This document shows, in pieces, positions 55,814-64,000 of a stretch of DNA of 64,000 nucleotides (positions are counted from its first letter, which is position 1; every line of letters begins with the position of its first letter). Position numbers and translations under genes: made by a program. The stretch is from Candidatus Gastranaerophilales bacterium (GTDB taxonomy: Bacteria; Cyanobacteriota; Vampirovibrionia; Gastranaerophilales; Gastranaerophilaceae), in contig CALUQY010000010.1 in assembly GCA_944323035.1 (NCBI GenBank), positions 1-64,000 on the forward strand. Direction: 5' to 3'. The notes below the pieces were generated by a model. It was not told the DNA's origin. It did not search any database and saw nothing but the letters and a program-made list of their open reading frames with translations.

Positions 55814-58666
55814 ATGAAAAAGAGAGTTCAAGAAATAGCATTAAAAACAGCCATTACATTAGGAAGCATTATTGTTGTATGGTTTATATTTTACCTCGCG
55901 TGCCTGCCGGTGATTATTTCATCAAGCAGGACAATTAATTTGGTCGAAAACCTTGTCAACAAGTATACTAAATTAAACCTGACCGTTGAAAAACCTGTTT
56001 TTAAACCTCACATTCTGCCGCAGGCCGGATTTGAAGTAAAAAATCTGGTTCTAAAAAAAGACGAACAGGAATTAATGAATATTAAAAATCTTGAAACAAA
56101 AGTTCGTTTCGGCAAAATTCTTTTCAAAAACATCACCCTCGACAAACTTACCGCCGACAACTTAACCCTTGATGTTGACGGACTTTTGAATGCGCTTCCA
56201 ACGCCGCAGACAGAACAAAATTCAGAACCCGCTGAATTCGACTGGGATATAGATTTCTTTAATGCAAATCTGGGCGTCAAAAAAGCCTTCATTTCTTATA
56301 ACTATACCCCTGAAACCAAAATCAGAATAGGTATCAAAAACGCACAGCTTGAACAAACACCTGATGCAAAATACCTGCACATCAATACAAGAACGGATAT
56401 TATACAAAACAACAAACCGCTTCTGACTTTTGAAGTTAACGATGAAAATAAAGTAAAACTTCAAAATAAATCAATCGTTGTGGACAATTTACAAATTGAT
56501 ATCAACAAATCAATCGTAACGCTTGCCTCACTCATAAACAGAAAAACTTTTGATGTTAATGTAAAATCTGACAGGTTTTTTGTCAAAGATATTTTTGATT
56601 TAGTAAATTCAAACCTTATTATCCCGAACGGCAAGGAAATGTTAAGCCCTCTTACCAATCCGGGCGGCGCGGTGAGTTTTGATGTAAAACTCCACAACAA
56701 CGAACTCTCCGGCACTGTCAACATGAAAAATGCCAGAGCAAGCGTAAAAGACTTAGCAAAACTTCCGCTTGTTATGCCGGAAGGATTGATTACTATTTAC
56801 CCCGATAAAATGGTATTTTCCGGATTTAAAGGTTACTATGGCAAAAACAAATCCAACACTATCAAAGTTTCAGGAACAATAAAAGATTATTATAAAACTT
56901 TTGATTCAGACCTAACCATTGACACCGTTGCAACAAATGAATTTTTAGCGGATTATCTTGCAAATCTCATCGGCGGCACCACAATTAAAATTTCAAAAGA
57001 TATTCCGACAAGGGTAATCTATAAAGCAATAAATAATAAAATGGATATAACCTGGCTCACAAAAATTGCCAAAGGCGTAAGTATCGGTATTGCTGACACC
57101 CCATCCGCACTTAACGATTACGACAGAGCGGTAAAAGGTGAATTTATCCTTGATGGAAGCGAATTGGAAATTAAAAATCTTAATTACTATATAGCTCAGG
57201 ATATCCATAAAGGCATGGGCAAAATTGACCCTATCCTTATCTTTGACGGCAGAATGAATATCGCAACAGGAGAGCTTCACGAAGCCGGTTTCAGCTTCGG
57301 ACAAGAACTTCCTAGTGAATTTTTAAATGTATTTGCACGCCAGAAACTATTTAAAGGCGGAACTATGAAAGGAAGTATGCATGTTCTTTTCAGAAACAAT
57401 ATTCCGAAAGTCAAAGCGGATATGCAAATCACTAAAGCACGTATTCCGTCGCAACGCCTCTTTATCAGAAACGCAACACTTCAAACAGACCGCGAAGATA
57501 TAAAAATCAATGCAAACGGCAGGTTTAAACGTGTAAAATACGACCTTGCAGGCGTTATCAAAAACGAACTCGTAACTCCGGTTATAGTTAAAGATTTGGA
57601 ACTGAATCTGGACAAAGTTAATGTTGACAGACTTCTTAAATCTTTAAACAACCAGCATCAGCCAGGTTCCGTGCCTGCTGACGGAACACAGGTAACAGGC
57701 ATACCGGCTGCCGAAACCCCGTTAGAAACCGCTGCCGTAAACGATGACACTGAAGAATGTCTTGATGAGGACGGTGAAGAATGCGAAGCAGATGATTACT
57801 ATATGTTTGACACAAACCTGATTGCTATCGAGAAATGTGCATTCAGACTTAAAGAAGGCTATTACAACGGGCTGACTTTCGGTAATATTGTCGCAAACAT
57901 GACACTGGATCGCAACGGCATCTTCAACCTTCAATCAAACAAGTTTGACATTGCAGAAGGAATCTCAACGCTGAAAATTAACTGTGATTTTAAAACTTTG
58001 AAATATTATATAAGATTAGGGGTAAAAGACGTTAACTCTGACATGTTCTCAACCGCCATTCTCAACCTTAGCAAAGAAATCTCGGGTAAAGCCAGCGGTC
58101 TGATTGAACTTACCTCTGACGCTTCAATGAAACTTAACGGCTTAATAAAATTTGAAATTAAAGACGGTACAATCGGTAAAATCGGACTCGTTGAATACTT
58201 AATGAAAGTTGCATCAATTTTCAGGAACCCGTTAGTCATGATTTCACCGGCAACGATTATGGATATCGTCAATATACCGGAAGGGAAATTTGATAACATA
58301 TACGGCGAATTAACACTGAAAAATAACGTTATCGAACGTATGTTCATTAAATCATCTTCACCAACTTTAAGCGCACTTATCCGCGGCCGGTATGACCTTG
58401 AAAAAGCTGATGCATCTCTTAGAATTTATACCAGATTTTCAAGCTCTCATAAAGGTTTTGCCGGCTTCTTGAGAAACTTCTCCCTGAACGCTCTTGCCAA
58501 CAAGGTTAAGCTGAGCGGAAGAAATGACGCCAACTATTACGCGGCAGAATTAAAAGACCTTCCGCCGATAGAAGCAAAAAATGAAGATACACAGGTATTC
58601 CTGACACAGGTAGAGGGCGACGTTGAACATAACAACTTCCTATCAAGCCTGAAGAAAATTAAATAA
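55814..58666 (+). CDS. AsmA/YhdP-like envelope protein
   Basis: 950 residues. One N-terminal membrane helix (TLGSIIVVWFIFYLACLPVI) then a long beta-rich periplasmic body with NLVLKKDEQELMNIKNLETK near the start and an AsmA-C-type end (LNGLIKFEIKDGTIGKIGLV, EYLMKVASIFRNPL). An acidic insert lies near residues 635-660 (DDTEECLDEDGEECEADD). AsmA-clan proteins bridge the periplasm and move phospholipids to the outer membrane, fitting the LPS genes seen earlier. Single gene ending at a strong terminator. Confidence 0.75.
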   Translation: MKKRVQEIALKTAITLGSIIVVWFIFYLACLPVIISSSRTINLVENLVNKYTKLNLTVEKPVFKPHILPQAGFEVKNLVLKKDEQELMNIKNLETKVRFGKILFKNITLDKLTADNLTLDVDGLLNALPTPQTEQNSEPAEFDWDIDFFNANLGVKKAFISYNYTPETKIRIGIKNAQLEQTPDAKYLHINTRTDIIQNNKPLLTFEVNDENKVKLQNKSIVVDNLQIDINKSIVTLASLINRKTFDVNVKSDRFFVKDIFDLVNSNLIIPNGKEMLSPLTNPGGAVSFDVKLHNNELSGTVNMKNARASVKDLAKLPLVMPEGLITIYPDKMVFSGFKGYYGKNKSNTIKVSGTIKDYYKTFDSDLTIDTVATNEFLADYLANLIGGTTIKISKDIPTRVIYKAINNKMDITWLTKIAKGVSIGIADTPSALNDYDRAVKGEFILDGSELEIKNLNYYIAQDIHKGMGKIDPILIFDGRMNIATGELHEAGFSFGQELPSEFLNVFARQKLFKGGTMKGSMHVLFRNNIPKVKADMQITKARIPSQRLFIRNATLQTDREDIKINANGRFKRVKYDLAGVIKNELVTPVIVKDLELNLDKVNVDRLLKSLNNQHQPGSVPADGTQVTGIPAAETPLETAAVNDDTEECLDEDGEECEADDYYMFDTNLIAIEKCAFRLKEGYYNGLTFGNIVANMTLDRNGIFNLQSNKFDIAEGISTLKINCDFKTLKYYIRLGVKDVNSDMFSTAILNLSKEISGKASGLIELTSDASMKLNGLIKFEIKDGTIGKIGLVEYLMKVASIFRNPLVMISPATIMDIVNIPEGKFDNIYGELTLKNNVIERMFIKSSSPTLSALIRGRYDLEKADASLRIYTRFSSSHKGFAGFLRNFSLNALANKVKLSGRNDANYYAAELKDLPPIEAKNEDTQVFLTQVEGDVEHNNFLSSLKKIK

Positions 58667-58702
58667 AATTAAGGGGGATTTAACAATTCCCCTTAATTTT
58701 TA
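58665..58702 (+). terminator. Intrinsic terminator
   Basis: AAAATTAAGGGG/CCCCTTAATTTT, a perfect 12-bp stem with a 12-base loop, T-rich after. Confidence 0.85.
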
Positions 58703-58794
58703 TTAATGCGCAAATTTTTTATTGCTTGGACGTTAATATTTTACAAAATTTATTTTTTGTACTAGAATAATTGCATTAAGAAATTTAGGGGTAT

Positions 58795-59451
58795 ATGAAA
58801 AAGATAGTTTCAGCAAAAGAAGCAATAAGCCAGATAAAAGACGGCGCAACGATAATGGTCGGCGGCTTTTTAAGCTGCGGCGCTCCGGACAAATTGATTG
58901 ACGAACTTGTTGAACAAAATGTTCAAAAATTAACGATGATATCAAACGACACCTCAATCCCGTCCGTGGATAAAGGCAAATTAATCGTAAATAAACAAAT
59001 CAAAAAGATTATAACCTCCCACATCGGTACAAACCCTGAAACCGGACGCCAGATGCACTCAGGCGAACTGGATGTAGAACTTGTTCCTATGGGAACTTTG
59101 ATTGAACGTATACGCGCTAAAGGAACCGGACTCGGCGGGGTTTTGACGCCTACAGGTGTCGGCACAATTATTGAAGAAAATAAAGAAACAATGATGATAG
59201 ACGGTAAAAAATTCATCTTTGAACGCCCAATCGGTGCGGATTTTGCGCTTATTTACGGCTCCAAAGTCGACCAATACGGCAACGTTGCGTTCTACGGAAC
59301 AACGCGCAACCTAAACACTGTTATGGCAACTGCTGCAGATACAGTTATCGTTCAGGCGGATGAATTCGTCGACTGCCTTGACCCGAATGAAGTCGTAATT
59401 CCGGGATTATTTATTGATTACATCGTTGTAAACAGCGGAGAAAACGCATGA
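58795..59451 (+). CDS. 3-oxoacid/acetoacetate CoA-transferase, subunit A
   Basis: 218 residues. Family I CoA-transferase alpha subunit: VGGFLSCGAPDKLIDEL, then IGTNPETGRQM, ELVPMGTLIERIRAKGTGLG, GVLTPTGVGT and GADFALIYGSKVDQYGN. Works with the beta subunit encoded next, whose start overlaps its stop by four bases. The substrate could be acetoacetate, butyrate or succinate; sequence alone does not decide. Suggests short-chain acid fermentation. Confidence 0.9.
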   Translation: MKKIVSAKEAISQIKDGATIMVGGFLSCGAPDKLIDELVEQNVQKLTMISNDTSIPSVDKGKLIVNKQIKKIITSHIGTNPETGRQMHSGELDVELVPMGTLIERIRAKGTGLGGVLTPTGVGTIIEENKETMMIDGKKFIFERPIGADFALIYGSKVDQYGNVAFYGTTRNLNTVMATAADTVIVQADEFVDCLDPNEVVIPGLFIDYIVVNSGENA

Positions 59452-60179
59452 ATTTAACAATCAATCAAGCTTTACAGGAAAAAATCGAACAACAGTATCA
59501 ACGCTCAGCCGATTTTACACTGACAAAAGAACAGATAAGAGAAATTATCGCCAGACGCGCGGCAAAAGAATTTAAAGAGGGCGATGTCGCAACCTTAGGT
59601 CTTGGCTTGCCGACAGCTGTTGCGGATTATGTTCCGGAAGAAAAACATGTTATTTTCCAGTCAGAAAATGGACTTCTGGGCGTTGGCAAAAGCCAGAGCG
59701 GTGATAAAATTGACCCGCGGATAATCAATGCCGGCGGCGGCTATGTTGAACCAAAAGCAGGCGCTTGTTTTTACGATTCACAAATGGCATTTACAATGAT
59801 GCGCGGCGGACACATTGATGCAACGGTTTTAGGGGCATTGCAGGTTGATGAAGAAGGAAGCCTTGCAAGCTGGCTTATTCCGGGGAAAATGGTTCCGGGA
59901 ATGGGCGGCTCAATGGATCTTGTGGTAGGCGCGAAAAAAGTAATCGTTGCAATGGAGCACACCTCAAAGGGTGCGATTAAAATCGTCAAAAAATGCGATC
60001 TTCCGCTTACCGCTTACCGTGAAGTAGATTTGATTATCACGGAACGCTGCGTATTTGAAGTCACACCTGACGGACTTGTGTTGACGGAAGTAAACCCGCT
60101 TTTCACCATAGACGATATCAAAGCAAGCGTCACAGCAGACTTCAAAGTAAGCGACAACGTAAAATTTATGGAAATATAA
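59448..60179 (+). CDS. 3-oxoacid/acetoacetate CoA-transferase, subunit B
   Basis: 243 residues. Beta subunit with the catalytic glutamate in FQSENGLLGVG, plus NLGLGLPT-like TLGLGLPTAVADYV, RGGHIDATVLGALQVDEEGS, and MGGSMDLVVGAKKVIVAMEH. The first 25 residues form an N-terminal extension (MNLTINQALQEKIEQQYQ) before the usual start at REIIARRAAKEF. Overlaps subunit A by four bases (ATGA). Confidence 0.92.
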   Translation: MNLTINQALQEKIEQQYQRSADFTLTKEQIREIIARRAAKEFKEGDVATLGLGLPTAVADYVPEEKHVIFQSENGLLGVGKSQSGDKIDPRIINAGGGYVEPKAGACFYDSQMAFTMMRGGHIDATVLGALQVDEEGSLASWLIPGKMVPGMGGSMDLVVGAKKVIVAMEHTSKGAIKIVKKCDLPLTAYREVDLIITERCVFEVTPDGLVLTEVNPLFTIDDIKASVTADFKVSDNVKFMEI

Positions 60180-60184
60180 ATATA

Positions 60185-60667
60185 ATGTCAGACTACAAAA
60201 CGCTTTTAGATGACGGGATTTTTGATATAAGAAACGGCAGGTTTGAGGACGCTGTTCAGAAAATTAACCAATCCATTGAGCTTAAACGCGATTGGGAAAT
60301 TTCTTATTTCTACCGTGCAGCGGCTTTTCAGGCATTGGGGAAATTTAACGATGCCCTGCTGGATTATACAAAAGCCATTCAGCTAAATCCACGCATGACT
60401 GATGCTTACTACAACCGCGCCTACATAAACCTCACCAGAAAAGATATTAAAAATCCAGACCTGCCAAAAACCGTTGAAGATTTAAATAAAGCGCTTGAAC
60501 TCGATCCGAAATTTATTGATGCGCTTTATGCCATGGCGGCTGCTCAGAAAAAACTCAGGAACTACCATGCGGCACTTGAATACCTTGAAAAACTTATACA
60601 ACTGGAACCAGATGCCGTCAACGCCAAAGCATTAAAAAAACTTATACTGCAAAAATACATTGTTTAG
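60185..60667 (+). CDS. TPR-repeat protein, small
   Basis: 160 residues with about three to four tetratricopeptide repeats (LDDGIFDIRNGRFEDAVQKI, YFYRAAAFQALGKFNDALLD, ALYAMAAAQKKLRNYHAALE). No signal peptide, so cytoplasmic. Starts five bases after the CoA-transferase stop; probably in the same transcript. Role unknown. Confidence 0.8.
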   Translation: MSDYKTLLDDGIFDIRNGRFEDAVQKINQSIELKRDWEISYFYRAAAFQALGKFNDALLDYTKAIQLNPRMTDAYYNRAYINLTRKDIKNPDLPKTVEDLNKALELDPKFIDALYAMAAAQKKLRNYHAALEYLEKLIQLEPDAVNAKALKKLILQKYIV

Positions 60668-60732
60668 CTATTGTATCAAGTTTGTAAAATTTTCTTATCC
60701 CTGATACAATAAAGCCGGAAGGGGAAAAGTGT

Positions 60733-63642
60733 ATGTTTTTTTATTCGGATCTTCACATCCATTCAAAGTATTCGCGTGCAACAAGCCGTGACTGCAATCT
60801 TGAACAGCTTGCTTTCTGGGCTAAGAAAAAGGGGTTAAGTGTCATATCAACAGGTGATTTCACTCATCCTGCGTGGTTTGGCGAAATAAAGGAAAAGCTT
60901 GTTCCCGCCGGAAACGGCGTCTACAGACTCCGGCCGGATATCGAAAAAACTATCTTTTCTCCGGATGAAGAGCCGGTAAGATTTATTTTATCGGTCGAAA
61001 TCTCAACTATTTACAAAAAGTGGGATAGAACAAGAAAAGTTCACCACGTATGTTTTATGCCGGATTTGGAAAGTGCGGAGAATTTCCGCCGGAAGCTCGG
61101 CGCAATCGGTAATATCAATTCTGACGGCAGACCGATTTTAGGGCTGGATTCAAGAAGCCTTTTAGAAACAACTCTGGAATCAGGTGAGGGGGCTTATATA
61201 ATCCCTGCCCATATCTGGACTCCGTGGTTTTCAGCACTGGGGTCAAAGTCAGGATTTGACTCTATTGAAGATTGCTATGAGGATTTGTCAGACTATATTT
61301 TTGCGGTAGAAACCGGACTGTCATCTGACCCGGAGATGAACTGGCGCGTATCAAAACTCGACAGGTTCAGGCTTGTGTCAAATTCGGACGCGCATTCCCC
61401 TGCAAAACTCGCGCGCGAAGCAACGGTTTTTGACACGACTCCCGATTATTACGGGATTATGAATGCCTTAAAAACCGGTGAAGGCTATGTCGGAACAGTT
61501 GAATTCTTTCCGGAAGAAGGGAAATACCACGAGGACGGACACCGCAAATGTAACGTTTGTCTGACGCCGGAGGAAACAAAGGCTCTCAACGGAATTTGTC
61601 CTGTTTGCGGAAAGCCGTTAACAATCGGTGTTTCTTACCGCGTGAATGAATTATCAGACCGCAAAGGTGATTTTACACCGCCTTCCACAGCCGGTCAGGT
61701 TTACAGTCTTGTGCCGCTCCCTGAAATTATCTCGGAAATTCTGGGCGTAGGCGTCGGGAGTAAATCGGTTGTGAAAGAGTATGAACGGGTAACGCAAAAA
61801 CTCGGCTCAGAACTCTCAATCCTGCGCGAAATCCCGATTGAAGATATTACAAAACTTTCGCCGATGCTAGGTGAAGGGATTTCGCGCCTGCGTCAGGGAA
61901 AAGTTATCAAGCATGCCGGCTACGACGGCGAATACGGCGTGATTAAACTATTTGAAGATGATGAACTTGAAAACAAAAAATATGTAAACCTAAAACTTGT
62001 TAACATTCCAACAGAAAAACCTGCTGTCGAGAAGCCGGCACAGCGTAAAAATCCTTCTCGGGCAGAAACCAACATTGAAGTCCAGGAAAAACCTAAAAAT
62101 AGAGGACTTGATGAAGAACAGCTTGCAGCGGTGAATAGTGAAGAAAAACAGCTTTTAATCGTTGCCGGCCCCGGTTCAGGGAAAACAACCGTTCTTACCC
62201 GCAGGATTGCGCACCTGATTTCGGACAAGAATTTGAAGCCGGAGAACTGTCTTGCCATAACTTTCACCCGCCGCGCAGCGCAGGAAATGTGCACCCGTCT
62301 TGCAAAACTTCTCGGAGAAAGCGCAGCGAACTTGAACATCCACACCTTCCACTCACTCTGTTTTGATATTTTGAAAGAAAATTATGAGGCAGCGGGTTTA
62401 AATCCTGATTTCAGAGTTATGAGCGAGCAGGAGAAGGAACTTTGCACCGACCCGCAATTACTTGAAAATACTCTGAACTTTGACGAACTTATCACGCTTA
62501 CCGTCAAATTACTTGAGAAAAATCCGGAAATCACAACGGGTTACAGGGAGCGTTTTCAATATGTGTCTGTTGATGAATATCAGGATATCGACGAAAACCA
62601 GTACAAATTAATCCGCCTGCTGGTTCCGACTGACGGGAGAATTTGTGTAATCGGCGATCCTAATCAGGCAATTTATGGATTTCGCGGCGGGGATGCCAAA
62701 TTTTTCAAGAATTTCACGCAGGACTATCCGGAGGCAAAGACCGTAAACTTGAAAAATAATTACCGTTCAACAGGAAACATTGTAAATGCATCTAACCAGA
62801 TGATTCAGGAGTTCAATATTGTTTCAATGTATGACAAGCCGCACGATAAAATCACAATCCACACAGCACCGACCGACAAAGCAGAAGCGGAATTTGTTGC
62901 AAGTACAATCGAAAAACTTATCGGCGGGCACAGCCTGTTTTCAATAGATTCCGACCGTTCGACAGGACAGGAGTGCGAATATTCTTTCTCTGATTTTGCA
63001 ATTCTATATAGAACCTCTTCCCAGCTTCCGCCGCTCATTGAAGCCTTACAGAGAACAGGTATGCCTTTTGTTGCGGTTTCAAATGAGCCTTTGTGCGAGA
63101 AAAAAACCGTACATAAACTCCTTTCATGCCTGAGGGCAGAAGAAGATGTTGATGTGCAGCTTTCCCGTTTAAAAGAGGATTTCGCGGACAAAATTGAAGA
63201 TAACATCTGGAATTTCCTCATTAATCTTGCACAAACTTACAGGGGAAAAGATGATTTTATCCATGAAGTTTCTATGGCAAATGAAGCTGACACACTCGAC
63301 AATCGCGCAGACAGAATTACGCTTATGACGCTCCATTCATCAAAGGGGCTGGAATTCAAATGCGTGTTTATCACAGGGCTTGAGGACGGAATTTTACCGC
63401 TTTACCGTGCAAAAGAGCAGAACGAAATTGAAGAAGAACGCCGGCTGCTTTATGTCGGTATGACAAGAGCGGAAGAACATCTTTTCCTCACGCGCGCTCA
63501 AAAGCGCAAATGGCAGGGCATGATTCGCGAACTGTCGATTTCACCTTTCTTAGAAAAAATCGAAAACGATCTTTTGAATTTGACTAAATTTGAAAAAGTT
63601 TTCAAAGAGAAAGACAACTCGCTGCAACTAACGCTATTTTAA
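60733..63642 (+). CDS. EndoQ-like PHP nuclease fused to UvrD/PcrA-type helicase
   Basis: 969 residues. Residues 1-400 form a PHP domain of the TIGR00375/EndoQ type: FYSDLHIHSKYSRATS, STGDFTHPAW, VSNSDAHSPAK, then a zinc ribbon CNVC...CPVC (about 271-291) and helix-hairpin-helix-like LREIPIEDITKLSPMLGEGI. EndoQ cuts DNA 5' to deaminated bases. After a charged linker (about 420-455) comes a complete SF1A helicase: VAGPGSGKTT (about 477), FTRRAAQEM, VDEYQDID, GDPNQAIYGFRGG, NNYRST, LHSSKGLEFKCVFI and RRLLYVGMTRAEEHL. The 2B region is short. A lesion nuclease with its own unwinding motor is the natural reading. Confidence 0.85.
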   Translation: MFFYSDLHIHSKYSRATSRDCNLEQLAFWAKKKGLSVISTGDFTHPAWFGEIKEKLVPAGNGVYRLRPDIEKTIFSPDEEPVRFILSVEISTIYKKWDRTRKVHHVCFMPDLESAENFRRKLGAIGNINSDGRPILGLDSRSLLETTLESGEGAYIIPAHIWTPWFSALGSKSGFDSIEDCYEDLSDYIFAVETGLSSDPEMNWRVSKLDRFRLVSNSDAHSPAKLAREATVFDTTPDYYGIMNALKTGEGYVGTVEFFPEEGKYHEDGHRKCNVCLTPEETKALNGICPVCGKPLTIGVSYRVNELSDRKGDFTPPSTAGQVYSLVPLPEIISEILGVGVGSKSVVKEYERVTQKLGSELSILREIPIEDITKLSPMLGEGISRLRQGKVIKHAGYDGEYGVIKLFEDDELENKKYVNLKLVNIPTEKPAVEKPAQRKNPSRAETNIEVQEKPKNRGLDEEQLAAVNSEEKQLLIVAGPGSGKTTVLTRRIAHLISDKNLKPENCLAITFTRRAAQEMCTRLAKLLGESAANLNIHTFHSLCFDILKENYEAAGLNPDFRVMSEQEKELCTDPQLLENTLNFDELITLTVKLLEKNPEITTGYRERFQYVSVDEYQDIDENQYKLIRLLVPTDGRICVIGDPNQAIYGFRGGDAKFFKNFTQDYPEAKTVNLKNNYRSTGNIVNASNQMIQEFNIVSMYDKPHDKITIHTAPTDKAEAEFVASTIEKLIGGHSLFSIDSDRSTGQECEYSFSDFAILYRTSSQLPPLIEALQRTGMPFVAVSNEPLCEKKTVHKLLSCLRAEEDVDVQLSRLKEDFADKIEDNIWNFLINLAQTYRGKDDFIHEVSMANEADTLDNRADRITLMTLHSSKGLEFKCVFITGLEDGILPLYRAKEQNEIEEERRLLYVGMTRAEEHLFLTRAQKRKWQGMIRELSISPFLEKIENDLLNLTKFEKVFKEKDNSLQLTLF

Positions 63643-63652
63643 TGAGGATAAT

Positions 63653-64000
63653 ATGACCGTTAAAAACTTTTTAGAGAGATATTTCATATTAATTTTATTT
63701 TTTTGCTTTGTTGTCTTTTATATAACTATTGGACAATTATTACATTATAAATTTGTCACAGAAACTTATGATGTATATTTTTGGGCAGACACTCCGCGCA
63801 TATTTAAAGATTTAACAGTATTTATAAAAGGCTGCCATAATAATTACCACAGCGCAGCCCATGCGTTAATTGTAGGTCTGGTTCAGCCGGTAGTTTCGCT
63901 TCTGCAAAGTTTTATTAGAACTGATTATTTAACTTTAATTGTCCTACAATCAGTACTTGGCAGTTCTTGTGTATGTCTTGTTTTTTCACTCCTGAAAAAC
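63653..64000 (+). CDS. Membrane protein, N-terminal part (runs off the window)
   Basis: 116 codons without stop at the window edge; GAGGA seven bases before ATG 63653. Hydrophobic helix RYFILILFFCFVVFYITIGQ, a luminal/periplasmic loop containing DVYFWADTPRIFKD, then HSAAHALIVGLVQPVVSLLQ and another helix. The layout (short cytoplasmic end, helix, loop with Asp, many helices) resembles GT-C/PMT-like glycosyltransferases, but the rest is needed. Confidence 0.6.
   Translation, partial: MTVKNFLERYFILILFFCFVVFYITIGQLLHYKFVTETYDVYFWADTPRIFKDLTVFIKGCHNNYHSAAHALIVGLVQPVVSLLQSFIRTDYLTLIVLQSVLGSSCVCLVFSLLKN

Overview
The window looks like chromosome from a non-photosynthetic cyanobacterial relative (Melainabacteria/Vampirovibrionia, probably order Gastranaerophilales). 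The reasons are family recognition, not a search: a prepilin N-terminus of the type AFTMAEILLSLTIIG, several small secreted-style hypothetical proteins of that group, an outer-membrane KDO transferase (waaA), a moderately AT-rich composition and good Shine-Dalgarno sites. No tRNA, rRNA or CRISPR array was seen.

Layout. 0-3.3 kb: thrC, two copies of a palindromic repeat, a 5'-truncated hypothetical gene and a divergent XRE regulator/small-protein pair. 3.3-24.5 kb is mostly housekeeping on the minus strand: M16 peptidase, plsY-waaA, a BioD-like protein, Xer recombinase, prfB with its programmed frameshift, a membrane zincin, a MalK-type ATPase, a degenerate histidine kinase, then aroQ-deoB and a ferredoxin on plus, and tsaC-murJ-spoIID-cysS on minus with overlapping ends. 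24.6-30.8 kb holds a candidate type I toxin-antitoxin unit, a large coiled-coil protein, anmK, a broken prepilin gene full of repeats, and small genes. 30.8-33.6 kb: a secreted TPR protein and a lipoprotein.

33.6-41.1 kb is the most unusual region. One complete 480-residue gene and one truncated, interrupted copy share a constant N-terminal part but have divergent C-terminal domains. Each is convergent with a short multi-pass membrane protein gene. Three further membrane-protein genes lie next to orphan fragments of only the last 40-50 codons of such C-terminal domains. Each unit is bounded by a GC-rich palindrome, and all five membrane genes share an identical promoter layout (TTTACT-17-TATAAT-6-ATG) that predicts leaderless mRNA. 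This reads as a polymorphic toxin (bacteriocin-like) locus with orphan immunity cassettes. A papain-like protein and a TOPRIM protein sit between the two half-arrays.

41.2-64 kb: a second XRE/small-protein pair related to the first, clpB, a catalytically degenerate histidine phosphatase, dgkA-ybeY-HD phosphodiesterase, a secreted nuclease under an XRE repressor, pyruvate kinase, a SIMPL protein, uracil-DNA glycosylase, an AsmA-like protein, a two-subunit CoA transferase, and a fusion of an EndoQ-like PHP nuclease with a UvrD-type helicase.

A modular palindromic repeat (here family A; ends AAAGCAGTTC and CTCGGACA) occurs at least eleven times. Two pre-insertion (empty) sites can be read inside this same window, so its mobility and its exact ends can be inferred directly; its hairpins also show compensatory base changes between copies.
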